Shown here: in pieces, positions 17,413 to 27,092 of the stretch
Position numbering within the stretch: position 1 is the first letter of the stretch
How the letters are laid out: each line of letters starts with the position of its first letter
NCBI GenBank assembly: GCA_035651635.1
Contig: DASRFK010000313.1
Coordinates: 5,384 to 69,383 of the forward strand
Length of the DNA: 64,000 bases
Reading direction: 5' to 3'
Source of the DNA: JANXQE01 sp035651635
GTDB taxonomy: Bacteria > Verrucomicrobiota > Verrucomicrobiia > Limisphaerales > UBA8199
Made by a program: the position numbers and the translations under genes
The notes under the pieces: model-generated
Database searches by the model: none
Seen by the model: the letters and a program-made list of their open reading frames with translations, nothing else
What the model was told of the DNA's origin: nothing

Positions 17413-18914
17413 AATCTTTCGTTCAGGTCTCGGAGGGCCGGGTACAGCTGGGAGTAGGTGGCGAATCGCTCTGCATAAGCCGCTGCCAGGCCCTGCCGGG
17501 GAGTAAAGTCCTGCGCAACCCCGACGGTCTGCTGCACCGCTTCTTCGAGCGTTTTCCAGGCCCCCGCAGCGACGCCGGCCAGCAAAGCGGCGCCGTGGCA
17601 GGCAGCCTCTCGACTTCCTACTTTGCGTATTGGCCGGTTCAGGATGTCGGCTTTGAGTTGAAGCCAACGCGACGATCCCGCTCCGCCGCCTGCGGCACGC
17701 AGCTCATCGACCGCGATGCCGCAGGCGGCCATGGTTTGGACATTGGTCCGTAATTCAAAAGTAAGTCCCTCGAGGATCGCTTTGGCGATCTCATGCCTCG
17801 TGGTCGCCAGCGTGAGGCCGACGATCGCACCTTTGGACTTCAAGTCGCACGCCGGCGTGCCGCTGCCATTGAGGTGTGGAAGGACCATCACGGGCGAGGG
17901 TCCCTCGGGCATCCGTTCATCCATCAGCGCATAGGTGCTAACGCCTGGTCCGGTGGCATCGAGCACTTCTTCATGCGCGAAATTGTCCCGCCACCATTTG
18001 AGGAGGATTCCGCCGACGTGGTTCAGTGAGAAGGTGAAGTACATCCCACCTTTCGCGTGCAGGTAACAGGGGTAAAAGCTCTTAAACATCAGCCGCGAAA
18101 CGACCGGGTGTCCAAGCGCAGCCGATAGAACTTCAGCGGTGCCCGTCGACACAACTCCAATCCCCTCGCGTATGGCACCGGCGCCGATCGCCGCACAAGT
18201 CTGGTCATGCCCGCCAGCGACGAGCTGTACTTCAGAGGTTAACCCAAGCTCATCGGCGGTTGCGCGCCGAACTGTACCCGCCACTGTTCCCGACGGGACC
18301 GGTCTGGACAAGAGGCTCTCCGACACCCCGAGTTTTTGGAGAATGCCAGTGTCCCACTGCCTGCTTTGCAGATTGAACGCCATCGTGCGCGACGCCATCG
18401 TATGGTCGATCACAGCTTCGCCCCCCAGCTTCCCTAGAATGAAGTCGCCATAAGTGACAATCCTGGCCGCTTTCTCAAATACCTTCGGCGCCAGTTCCCG
18501 CAACCACAGCACTTTGGTCAGTGAGTTCATTGGGTGCGGTCGCATCCCGGTGCGTTGGAAAAGGGCCAGCCCCCCAAAAAGGTCCTCACAACGATTGCTC
18601 TGGGGTTTGGAGCGGTAGTCCATTCCCAGGATCGCCGGGTGCAGAGGCCGAAAATCGCTGTCGACCGGGATGATCGCGTCGCCCTGCACCGAGAGGCTTA
18701 GGGCTGCTATGTCTTTCGCGCCCGAACGCGCGATCACCTCGCTCAACGCCTGTTTGGTGAGAGACCATACTTGTTCAGCGTCTTGCTCGGCTTTGGCCGG
18801 GGCTTCGCAGTTGATCCCGTATTCACGCGAACCTTCTCCGAGAATTTGGCCGGCCTCGTCGAAGACAATCGCTTTGCAGCGCGTTGTCCCGACGTCCAGT
18901 CCAATGAGTTGCAT
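17409..18914 (-). CDS. FGGY-family carbohydrate kinase (xylulokinase-like)
   Basis: A 501-residue sugar kinase of the FGGY family. The N-terminal ATPase-fold strand LIGLDVGTTRCKAIVFDEAG, the central GGHDQTCAAIGAGAIREG and the C-terminal AAGGGAGSSRWLQLKADILN are standard family motifs, and the length is that of xylulokinases. It would phosphorylate a ketose, probably the product of one of the two isomerases downstream. Its neighbours, a DRL-like oxidoreductase upstream and an RpiR regulator downstream, fit a pathway through a phosphosugar. In apiose pathways a kinase of this family acts on apulose; that is context, not proof. Confidence 0.93.
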   Translation of the reverse strand: MQLIGLDVGTTRCKAIVFDEAGQILGEGSREYGINCEAPAKAEQDAEQVWSLTKQALSEVIARSGAKDIAALSLSVQGDAIIPVDSDFRPLHPAILGMDYRSKPQSNRCEDLFGGLALFQRTGMRPHPMNSLTKVLWLRELAPKVFEKAARIVTYGDFILGKLGGEAVIDHTMASRTMAFNLQSRQWDTGILQKLGVSESLLSRPVPSGTVAGTVRRATADELGLTSEVQLVAGGHDQTCAAIGAGAIREGIGVVSTGTAEVLSAALGHPVVSRLMFKSFYPCYLHAKGGMYFTFSLNHVGGILLKWWRDNFAHEEVLDATGPGVSTYALMDERMPEGPSPVMVLPHLNGSGTPACDLKSKGAIVGLTLATTRHEIAKAILEGLTFELRTNVQTMAACGIAVDELRAAGGGAGSSRWLQLKADILNRPIRKVGSREAACHGAALLAGVAAGAWKTLEEAVQQTVGVAQDFTPRQGLAAAYAERFATYSQLYPALRDLNERL

Positions 18915-18926
18915 GGGAATCCGTTG

Positions 18927-20216
18927 TTAAACGCAGAGTTTGTCCTGTTCAGCTCGCATTCGCACCAGGGGCGTCTGCGGCAATTGCTCAAGGTCGGCGT
19001 AGCGAAGAGGCTCTCCCGCGGGCACATCTCTGAGGAGGACGCAGCCCTTTGCGAGGCCTAACGGTAGCAGGCCCTCACGCCGCGCGACTTCGCGTCGGTC
19101 AATCGAGCCGCGATAACAGTATTCACCGATGGCATCCAACGTTTCGCCGGCCCTGAGTGGACGCTTGGCGATCGCGATGCACTCGGCCACGGGACGTTCA
19201 AGCGGGTGACCGGCTGACTCGCTGTAAATGACCGTTTGCGCCGCGGTCAGTGGCACTTCGATGCTGCATAGATGATAGGGTCGAAACAGCAGGTAGTTGG
19301 GGCCCCGACCCATGTCGCGCTGAATCAGGCCGTGCTTGAGCCGCAGTTGGTCCGTAGTGAACACGACGAAAACGCCTGGGTGAACTCCAATGGCAAAATC
19401 CACTGCGCCCGGTCGCTCGAGAACGCCACCTTGAGACTTAGGGCAAAAGACCTGGTGCAATGTCTCGCGTGTGGCCTTGGCGCCGTGCATCCCGCGTACG
19501 TCCGGCACCAGCCCCGTGGCATTGGCGACACTGCACATCTCCACCGCGGTCTTCGAGCCGTCCACAAACTCACAGAGCATTCGCGCGCTCATGTCGCGAG
19601 CTTTCGCGCGATCGGCCAGGCCTTCGGGCGTCGCCGTGATATCCAGCGGATTGTTCTTACCTTTCCCGGCGGCGACGACTTCAAAGCCCAGCGCTTTGGC
19701 AAACCGGTACAACTCCATGATGGCAGCCGGCTCATCCCCAGCCGCGAGCGTATAAATCACCCCGGCCTGCCGTGCCAGGCGGTTCAGGATCGGGCCGACG
19801 GTCACATCGCATTCCACGTTCATCATCACGATGTGCTTGCGCGCGCGAATACATTCCAGCGTGATCGAGACTCCTAACTCGGGAGAACCAGTGGCATCCA
19901 CGACCGCCTGCACGCCGCGCAACTGCGGAACGAATTCCCACTCAGTGGCGAGGGCGATCCGCCCCGAATCGATGGCGGCCTGCGCTGACTCGGCGGATTT
20001 CACCCTCGCCAGCCGCTCAGCCGGCAGCCGGGCCATTTGACACGCCACCTCGGCGCGCTCGAAGCTGACATCCACCACCACAGGGATGCGCACCCCCTTC
20101 ATAAGCTGTACCTGGCACAGAATCTCCTGGCCCATCTGTCCGACCCCGATGAGCCCGATCGATACCGGTGTTCCTTTGGACTCCAACTCCAGCAGCCGTT
20201 CGTTGATGGCGTTCAT
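18927..20216 (-). CDS. DRL-like NAD(P)-dependent oxidoreductase with SAF domain
   Basis: 429 residues. An N-terminal homoserine-dehydrogenase-like Rossmann domain (VSIGLIGVGQMGQEILCQVQ, VVDATGSPELGVSI) leads into a central domain with YTLAAGDEPAAIMELYRFAK and GKGKNNPLDI, and the last ~70 residues are a SAF domain (CIAIAKRPLRAGETLDAIG). This layout is that of the DRL (DXR-like) family, whose Brucella member performs the reductive rearrangement of deoxyxylulose phosphate. Most relatives are uncharacterised and may act on other sugar phosphates. The gene lies 12 bp from the FGGY kinase gene, so the substrate may be the kinase product. Confidence 0.87.
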   Translation of the reverse strand: MNAINERLLELESKGTPVSIGLIGVGQMGQEILCQVQLMKGVRIPVVVDVSFERAEVACQMARLPAERLARVKSAESAQAAIDSGRIALATEWEFVPQLRGVQAVVDATGSPELGVSITLECIRARKHIVMMNVECDVTVGPILNRLARQAGVIYTLAAGDEPAAIMELYRFAKALGFEVVAAGKGKNNPLDITATPEGLADRAKARDMSARMLCEFVDGSKTAVEMCSVANATGLVPDVRGMHGAKATRETLHQVFCPKSQGGVLERPGAVDFAIGVHPGVFVVFTTDQLRLKHGLIQRDMGRGPNYLLFRPYHLCSIEVPLTAAQTVIYSESAGHPLERPVAECIAIAKRPLRAGETLDAIGEYCYRGSIDRREVARREGLLPLGLAKGCVLLRDVPAGEPLRYADLEQLPQTPLVRMRAEQDKLCV

Positions 20217-20235
20217 CGCATTGGGAACGGAACAT

Positions 20236-21279
20236 TTAGTCGGGCACTACCATCACCTTGAGCGCTTCACCCGAGGCGGCGACCCTGAAGGCCTCACTGA
20301 TTCGCGAGAGCGGCAGAACGTGGGTGATGAATTGTTCCGCGCGGACCACCTTGCGAGCCAGAACGCGCAAAGCCTCTTCGTGGTAGCTGGGGTGATACGA
20401 AAAGGCCCCCAGCACGACCTTTTCGCCGTAGTGAATCAGGTTCGCGTTGAGGCTTACCATCGGATTGGCTTTGGGCAACCCGCCAAAGAGGACAATTCGG
20501 CCCCCGCGCCGGGCCATCTCCACAGCCTGAGTTTGCGTCGAAGCGATCGGATTTGCGCAAATCACCACATCCGCCCCGAGACCATCGGTTAGCCGATTGA
20601 CCTCAGCAATAATGTCCCGAGTTGTTACGTCGACGATCGTCTCAGGTTTGAACTGTTCCGCATTACGCCGCCGGACCGCATTAGGCTCGGCCATGATAAC
20701 TCGCGCTCCGCGCGCTTTACCGAGGACCGTGTGCAAGCATCCAATCGGGCCCGCGCCCAGAACCACAACCGTTTCGCCTAAACTTAGCCTGCAATGATCG
20801 TGGGAGGCTAAAACCGAGGAGATGGTTTCAGCCAGGGCGCCTTCTTGAAAGGAGACTTCCACGGGCAACGGGTGGAGAATGCCGTTGGCCAGCACCTCGC
20901 TGCTGAGCGATACGCATTCGGCGAACCCGCCGGAATAGCCGGGAGTAATGCCCAGGAGTCGCAGGTCGGTACAGAGGTTGAATAGTCCCCTTCGACAATA
21001 CCAGCACTCCCCGCAATGGATATCTGGCGCTACGGCGAGGCGATCGCCCTTGGTGAAATGGCTTACTTCTGCGCCCGCCTCTACCACCGTTCCGGCCAAC
21101 TCGTGGCCTTGGACCAGAAAGGGCGCGTCCTCAGGCGGTCCTTCTTGCCACCTGCGCAGGTCGGAGCCGCAAACGCCGCAGGCTTCCATTTTGAGGATCA
21201 GCCCCTTGGAATCTGTACCCGGATTGGGCGAATCGCGAAGTTCGATGGTCTTGGGACCGATCAGGCATGCCGTTCTCAT
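20236..21279 (-). CDS. Zinc-dependent medium-chain alcohol dehydrogenase
   Basis: A 347-residue MDR dehydrogenase. The catalytic zinc ligand region is CGVCGSDLRRW and GHELAGTVVEAG; the structural zinc site is the four-cysteine lobe within CGECWYCRRGLFNLC; the cofactor motif is VVLGAGPIGCLHTVLG. It is closest in style to sorbitol, L-threonine and galactitol dehydrogenases and would oxidise a polyol or sugar alcohol, or the reverse. It sits between the SIS gene (4 bp overlap) and the DRL-like gene (19 bp gap). Confidence 0.93.
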   Translation of the reverse strand: MRTACLIGPKTIELRDSPNPGTDSKGLILKMEACGVCGSDLRRWQEGPPEDAPFLVQGHELAGTVVEAGAEVSHFTKGDRLAVAPDIHCGECWYCRRGLFNLCTDLRLLGITPGYSGGFAECVSLSSEVLANGILHPLPVEVSFQEGALAETISSVLASHDHCRLSLGETVVVLGAGPIGCLHTVLGKARGARVIMAEPNAVRRRNAEQFKPETIVDVTTRDIIAEVNRLTDGLGADVVICANPIASTQTQAVEMARRGGRIVLFGGLPKANPMVSLNANLIHYGEKVVLGAFSYHPSYHEEALRVLARKVVRAEQFITHVLPLSRISEAFRVAASGEALKVMVVPD

Positions 21280-21950
21280 TTGGAGGTCGTTACTGGTCTC
21301 GATTTCGAGGGCTTTTCGCCTGAGAGCAGCCGCTCACCCACCGCACCTCCCGGGTGGATGATGGCAAATCGATCTTGCGTGTAACGGGTCCTTTTCATCA
21401 GCGCGATGCAGATGGCATCGAACACTGCAACCACTGCCATGGTGCTGGCGGTGGCCAGCATGTTGAACTCGTCCGGTTCCCGCTCCACCTTGACCCGCAG
21501 CACAAAGTCAGCAGCCTGGCCGAGGGCCGAAGCCGGATCCTCCGTAACCGCGATGATGGGAACGCGCTTGGCCTTTAGCGGAGCAAGCAGGCTCACAATC
21601 TCGCGCGTGTTGCCTCCCTTCGAAATCAAAACGGCCAGGTCGGAAGGCTGCGCCAGTCCCAACCCACCGTGCAAGGCGTCGCCCGGCGCGAGAAACACCG
21701 CCGGGCGCTCTATGCAGCAGAGCGAATGAGCAATCTTGCGCGCCGCCGCTGCGGAGGTCCCGCAACCCGACGTCAGCACCCGTCCCTGGCATTGGGAGAG
21801 GGCATTGATACATTGCCTGAAGCTGCTGGGATCGATTGTTTGGTGGAGGCGCTGTACCGCGCTGGCCTCGACGCTCCAGACCGATTCCGCAGTCTGCCAC
21901 GCCTCCGACGCTGCGAGGGTTCGGTTTTTCACTTTGGACAGCTTTGGCAT
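21276..21950 (-). CDS. SIS-domain sugar isomerase-like protein
   Basis: About 224 residues containing one SIS domain: GRVLTSGCGTSAAAARKIAH and LAVLISKGGNTREIVSLLAP are the phosphosugar-binding strand-loop motifs, as in KpsF/GutQ arabinose-5-phosphate isomerases without the CBS pair. It may isomerise a phosphosugar or act in regulation. The ATG at 21950 begins the conserved region; a TTG at 22007 would add 19 residues with no family resemblance, so the start is uncertain. It overlaps the alcohol dehydrogenase gene by 4 bp. Confidence 0.82.
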   Translation of the reverse strand: MPKLSKVKNRTLAASEAWQTAESVWSVEASAVQRLHQTIDPSSFRQCINALSQCQGRVLTSGCGTSAAAARKIAHSLCCIERPAVFLAPGDALHGGLGLAQPSDLAVLISKGGNTREIVSLLAPLKAKRVPIIAVTEDPASALGQAADFVLRVKVEREPDEFNMLATASTMAVVAVFDAICIALMKRTRYTQDRFAIIHPGGAVGERLLSGEKPSKSRPVTTSK

Positions 21951-22065
21951 GAATAGCGAGTGCCACGAACGTCCGCAATTAATGCAGGGAAACCCAAGGA
22001 GAGACAAGATCTTTTTTCATTTCATACAATCGAAAATGAAAACTGTTTCAAGCCGGGTGTTTGTG

Positions 22066-23058
22066 TTAAGGCGTCGCGCCGGCCGGGAAATTGAGTTGCC
22101 ACTGGAGCACTTCGGGAGTCCGGCGTCCGTCAAAGCTGATCGATAACAAATTGCCGGCCCGTTCGTGGCGGACGGGAACGGCGTCCCCTCCTTTAACGCT
22201 GGCTTGCGCTTTCGACAGACTCGTCTTTTCAGGGACATAGACGAAGAGCGTGTACGCTTCGCCGGGCATGGTTTCTGAGGAACCCCTCAGCGTGCCGGTT
22301 GAATTGTCCCAAGCCAAATCCTCGATCGAGTAAACGCCAGTGATATGTCGAGAGGTTCCGATCAACTGCGGGTGGTTGAGCAACCGGTGCACCAACACTA
22401 CCCGGGTATCGTGGCCTTCAATCTCCACCGATATCCGGTCCTGAAACACGCCCAGGAGCTTTTGGTTCCAGAAGTCGAACGCGATAAAACTCGAAGCGGG
22501 GCTTAGCCCAAGCTTATCAGAGAATGAGACACTCTTCGTCACGCTGGCGCTTCGCCAGTTAGGCAGTGCCACGACGTCGTAGACGCCCGATTTGTCGTTC
22601 ACCTTCAAGTCGAGAATCTCGGGGTAGTTGTGAATGTAATCGTCCGCTCCGATGTGCTTGAAGGTATCCCACTCCAGGTCGGTGCCGCGGCTGAACAAGT
22701 CAACGGGCATGATCGGCATGGTTGGCAGAGTCCGCTGCAGCAACGGCAGCCTGTCGGGGGGCAGTTCGGGCATCACTCCCGCCAGAGGATAGGCCACCCC
22801 ACTCAGAGCCACTAGGCTCACTTGAGTCCGCGCCTCGGCCGTGGTCACCCCCAGGCCAATCATTGGCTCCTCCCGGGTCCGGGCGGTTTCGATGACTTCC
22901 GCCGGCCGCTTCTTCTTTGCCTGATCCACCGAGAGGCGCTCCCCCAATTCCATGCCTTCGCCCGGCATAGCATACACCAGGATCCGATTCAGGAAGGCGT
23001 TGGCGTTGATGGAACTGAACAGGGAGTACATGCCATGCCAATTGTGCATCGCCGCCGG
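22066..23058 (-). pseudogene. C-terminal fragment of an alpha-galactosidase-like protein, out of frame with its upstream part
   Basis: The frame ending at 22066 encodes ~330 residues resembling the C-terminal half of GH27/GH36-type alpha-galactosidases: EARTQVSLVALSGVAYPLAG, PPDRLPLLQRTLPT and PEILDLKVNDKSGVYDVVAL, then a beta-sandwich ending LQWQLNFPAGATP. It has no signal peptide and no catalytic half. The coherent sequence begins near 23050 (HNWHGMYSLFSS), exactly where the upstream fragment in another frame stops making sense. Either one gene was frameshifted, or a deletion joined two genes; a sequencing error could cause the frame change but not the missing N-terminal half. Confidence 0.7.
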
Positions 23059-23781
23059 TGATCGTGACAAAGGCCTCTCGGCTCTCTTGTCCTTGAAGCG
23101 AGAGGGTCTGTTCCTCAGGGTCGACGACCAACCCGTCGATCTTCACAAGGAGCTTCCCTCGCACGGGCCGATCCAACACATCAGAGATTTTGAGGTTGAG
23201 CTTCGGCCTGGCGCCGATCGGCGCCGTCATGTCGCGGGCGACGATTTCCACAGGGTCAATCCCGATGATTTTTGCCTTGCGGATTGCTTTCATCAGCTTG
23301 TCGAATGAGCCGCGGGTCCCATCGGTGCGAAGGAAATAGCCGAGCTGGTTGAGCGGCACAACGATCTTCCCCGATTCCGCCGGCAGCGGGTTCGCGTAGA
23401 AGTCATAAAGGATAAACTTGCCTCCCTCGGCTGGGAGTTCCAGACGCGCATCTTTGGCCACCGCCACCGAGCGGAACAAGGTTCGGTTCTTGTCATAGCT
23501 GGCGCTCAGGTCTCCGGTGACGACCACCGTGCCGTCGTCGGGATCGGCAGGCCCCGTGCGTTCGTCGCCGACTTTCTTGCGTAAACCATCGAATACAAAC
23601 ACCCAGGGCAAACCGTTCTTGAAGAGGATTTCCTTGAACTCGCGCTGGCCAATAAAGTGTTGGCAGGCGGCCACCGACGCCCCCGGCGACCACACTTGCG
23701 CCACGGCATACTCCTTGCCGTCACCTTGTACGCATGCGCCACAGTCAGAATAGGGCGAACCCACTGTTGCTTTTCAATCAT
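23040..23781 (-). pseudogene. Frameshifted fragment of a secreted glycan-locus protein
   Basis: The ATG at 23781 overlaps the stop region of the GH35 gene and reads MIEKQQWVRPILTVAHAYKV, then changes frame. Restoring one base near 23723 gives a smooth AYKV-DGKEYAVAQVWSPG. The second frame then continues sensibly through EILFKNGLPWVFVFDGLRKK, GYFLRTDGTRGSFDKLMKAI and a beta-sandwich part to about 23045, where it loses sense. The family is not one I can name; the segment looks like the accessory beta domain of a large secreted glycosidase. Two frame breaks within 1.7 kb make an intact product unlikely. Confidence 0.65.
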
Positions 23782-25417
23782 GCCGGTAGAGTTTGATCCG
23801 CTGGATGGCAGGTTTTCCGGGAGGGATCTGGAGATGCCAGCCGCCGCCGTTTTCGTCGCCATTGAGGCGACGTCCGGAAATCAGGGTCGGGGGTTTCGCG
23901 CGAGATGGCCCGCTGGAGGACAGGTTGCTCGGTCCGTGGGTGACGTGATCATACCAGAGTTCGTCAATGGAAAGGATGCGGGTGTGACGCGGCCCGGCTG
24001 ATCGGGCGCCAAAGTGGATGGAGATTCCCGAACCGGCGACCAGGAATTCGTCGGGGCCAACGTTGATCACCAAGCCATAAGCCGGGTTGGCTGCCTTATC
24101 TTTTTCGTATTGGATTTCAAGGCCGTAGCCGGCTAATTCAAGGTTGGTTTTGGTTTCGCTTTCGAGTTGCAGCAGGCCGATCATTTTGCCCGGCCCGCCT
24201 TGGGCGGTAATGGTAGGGACCAGACTGTTGAGAGCGGCGTAGGCGTTGTTGAGCAAGCCGTCCTCGGGAAAAGAATCGATGGCGAAAGGACAAAAACCGA
24301 GAGCGGCATGCTGGCCGATGGCATAAAAGGCTTTTCCCGCAGAACTCGAGGAATCGGGGTTGGACTCGGGGATGAAAAGAGGGTTACCGGAACGGGTGCA
24401 GCTGGCACAGACACCTTTGAAGTCCGATACGTAGATGTCCGGAGAGAAGAAGTCGATTGCGGGAGCGGCGGCGCGCCAAATGTCAATCACTCTTGAGACG
24501 GGACCGCCGCTGGGGTACTCCCCGGCGGGCTGGCCAGGGGATTGAACGAGCCACGCATTGACATACATGGGCAGAGGATATTCGGCTTTGCCCGCGGCAC
24601 TTACCTCCCCGATGTAGCGGGCCATGTGCCACGCCATGAAGGCTTCGTCAGCGCCCCGGCCAAAGACTTCCTCCCAGGTGCCAGATGGCTTGCTGCCGGC
24701 ATCGACCCATACCTGTTTAAACTCGGGAATCAGTTGGCTGGCATGCGACACGAAATAGCGGCATAGAGCGTCGGGGACCGGCTGCTTGAAGGCTGCCTCC
24801 GCCGCAGGCGAGAAATCCCGCGCCTGTCCCAGTGTGCCCACTTCGTTTTCGATCTGCATCATGATCACGGTGTGTTTCGTGACATCCATTTTGTGGATGT
24901 GTTGCATCAATGCGGTAAACGCGCGCTGGTCGGACTTTTGATTCTCGTCGCTGAGAGGAGAAAGGATTTCGACGCGCGAACCGTCTCTGGCCTGGACACG
25001 CGGGAACCGGTTCACATCTTTCTTGACCCATGCCGGCGCATAGCTGGAAACGCCGTTTTTCCAACTGCCGAACCAGAGGAACACCAGCTTGAGTTCGTTC
25101 TTGCGCGCACCCTCGATGAGGCCGTCCACCAGCGTGAAATCGTAGTGCCCTTCCTCGGGTTCCAGGAGTTCCCACGATACAGTTGCCAGGACTGTGTTCA
25201 AATTCAGGCGTCCGAGCCGGGGCCAAATCGGTTCCATGTAATCCAGGCTCGAGGCGCTGGAATTGTGGAGTTCACCGCCAATAACGATGAACGGCTTTCC
25301 GTCCACGATCAGGCGAGTCCATGCGCCCTGGCGGTCAAGGTGAGGGATCGGCGATTGCGCGGGAGCCTGGGCACAAGCCAAAGCGGCGATCATAATGAAC
25401 AGGCTGGCAATTCTCAT
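23774..25417 (-). CDS. GH35-type beta-galactosidase-like protein with DUF5597-like C-terminus
   Basis: A 547-residue secreted hydrolase. The signal peptide is ASLFIMIAALACAQAPAQ. The TIM barrel opens with GKPFIVIGGELHNSSASS and NTVLATVSWELLEPEEGHYD, hallmarks of GH35-like beta-galactosidases, and has the acid/base candidate MMQIENEVGTLG and a second acidic strand near FFSPDIYVSDF. The C-terminal ~150 residues are a beta domain with LELAGYGLEIQYEKDKAAN, as in DUF5597 proteins. It is the first gene of the long minus-strand block; upstream there is 269 bp with no gene, which should hold the promoter. Confidence 0.87.
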   Translation of the reverse strand: MRIASLFIMIAALACAQAPAQSPIPHLDRQGAWTRLIVDGKPFIVIGGELHNSSASSLDYMEPIWPRLGRLNLNTVLATVSWELLEPEEGHYDFTLVDGLIEGARKNELKLVFLWFGSWKNGVSSYAPAWVKKDVNRFPRVQARDGSRVEILSPLSDENQKSDQRAFTALMQHIHKMDVTKHTVIMMQIENEVGTLGQARDFSPAAEAAFKQPVPDALCRYFVSHASQLIPEFKQVWVDAGSKPSGTWEEVFGRGADEAFMAWHMARYIGEVSAAGKAEYPLPMYVNAWLVQSPGQPAGEYPSGGPVSRVIDIWRAAAPAIDFFSPDIYVSDFKGVCASCTRSGNPLFIPESNPDSSSSAGKAFYAIGQHAALGFCPFAIDSFPEDGLLNNAYAALNSLVPTITAQGGPGKMIGLLQLESETKTNLELAGYGLEIQYEKDKAANPAYGLVINVGPDEFLVAGSGISIHFGARSAGPRHTRILSIDELWYDHVTHGPSNLSSSGPSRAKPPTLISGRRLNGDENGGGWHLQIPPGKPAIQRIKLYRHD

Positions 25418-25686
25418 GCCGCGGAGACTAAATCTGCCGGACTGGATGTCAATTGCCCCAAGCAGGTTATAAGCAGCATAGTTCCCTCATGTCTGGGTCT
25501 GCGCTCTTGCCCGGCGTGTGATGGAACGTCCTGCAGCTGTTGACATAAGACAAAAAGTCGATGAACTCTCTGGTTTTAAGCCAAACTTAAACATGGACAC
25601 CCGTTTGTTCCGGCCAAGTTCCTCCGTCGAGTACGTCTTCTTTGATCTGGGGTGCGGCTTTCCCAGGTGAAAATAACGGGCCCCAA

Positions 25687-26977
25687 ATGACTCAAAGCGC
25701 GCTTTCTATTCCCGGAAAGATTGAAGAACGGGAATCCTCGCTCCCGCACTTGGCCCTCGGTTTGATTATTGTCTTCGCCTTGGGCAAGCTCCTGTTGCAT
25801 CTTCTCACAACCGCCTTTACTCCATACGGGATCCATCGCGACGAGTTTCTTTATCTTGCAATGGGCCAACACCTCCACTTCTGGCGTATGGATTTTCCAC
25901 CGGCGATTGCTGTTCTCGCCAATGCCGCCCGTTTTCTATTTGGCGACACACTATTTCAGCATCGGCTTCTTTGCTTTGGGAGTGGTCGCGGCTTTCCTGT
26001 TAACTCCTCAACGAGAGGTCTTAGCCACACGCTGGCCGTACCTCGCCGCGCTCGTCGCCTTGGCGGTTGGCAGCGCCAGCCTGGTAGGCCAACTGCGGCT
26101 CGACTGGCCTGTCATGATCCACATGGGAGACCTGCGGTCCCAGCAACTGATTCGGGTTACCTATGCCGATTTCCTGCTCGGGCAAATTGGAATGCTCGGA
26201 CCAATTCTTGTCCTTGCGTTGGCCGGCTTGGGTACATTGCTTTGGGGAAATTCTCTGCGTGCCTTTCGAACGCTGGGCTGGATTTGCGTTGCCGCGTTCC
26301 TCCAATTGCTCCTGCTCCACGGGAAACCGTATTACCTGGGCCCGATTTACCCGGTGCTTTTTGCGGCGGGTGCCGCCGCTCTAGGAAACAACACGCGGAG
26401 ATGGGTTCGCATTCCGACGATGATTTTGCTCATATTGATTATCGTAGGCGGGCTGATTGGGCTGCCGATGGGATTACCCATTCTGCCGCCGGCACAAATG
26501 GCTCGGTACGCGGCTGCCCTCGGCAGCAAATCGGCGGTTACCACCAATCGCAAGGAAGTGCTTTCTTTGCCTCAGGATTACGCGGACATGCTCGGCTGGG
26601 AAGAGCAAGTGGCCTCCGTGGCTCGGGCGTATGAGTCACTTTCGTCTGGCCAGCGCGCCCAAGCGGCGCTGCTTGCTCGCAACTATGGCGAAGCGGGCGC
26701 TCTGGAGTTCTTCGGCCCTCGCCACGGTTTGCCCTCAACCATTTTGTTGCCAGATAACTTTCTGCTTTGGCCTGCACCCACGAATCGCACTTGCGAAGTA
26801 GTCGTGGGTATCGGCATCTCAGAGCGAGATTTAGCAGCCTTTTTCAAGTCAGTTCGGCTCGTGACGCGCTTCGACAATCCTTGGATGGTTCCGGAAGAAA
26901 AACAGGTCGTCATTTGCATCGCCGAATACCCGGTTCGAGACGTGCGCGAAGCCTGGCACGAACGCAAATGGCGGTAA
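25687..26977 (+). pseudogene. GT39-type glycosyltransferase with internal deletion and frameshift
   Basis: The frame starting at 25687 encodes the typical beginning of a PMT_2/GT39 membrane glycosyltransferase: a membrane segment, then PYGIHRDEFLYLAMGQHLHF and RMDFPPAIAVLANAARFLFG with the catalytic acidic loop. At about 25950 sense jumps to the next frame, which reads YFSIGFFALGVVAAFLLTPQ and continues with several membrane segments and a C-terminal domain to 26977. The stretch that normally joins these parts (roughly 80-100 residues) is missing. It is probably inactive. It diverges from the minus-strand glycan operon. Confidence 0.75.
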
Positions 26978-27092
26978 CTGCGGCCAAATGCAACCTTCGC
27001 TGAAACCCAATCCCCGTGAACCCGTCCTTCTTGCCCAGGCCCTTCTCACAGTGGCATTGATGGTGCCTGGCCACTAACGGCGTGAGCTTCTC

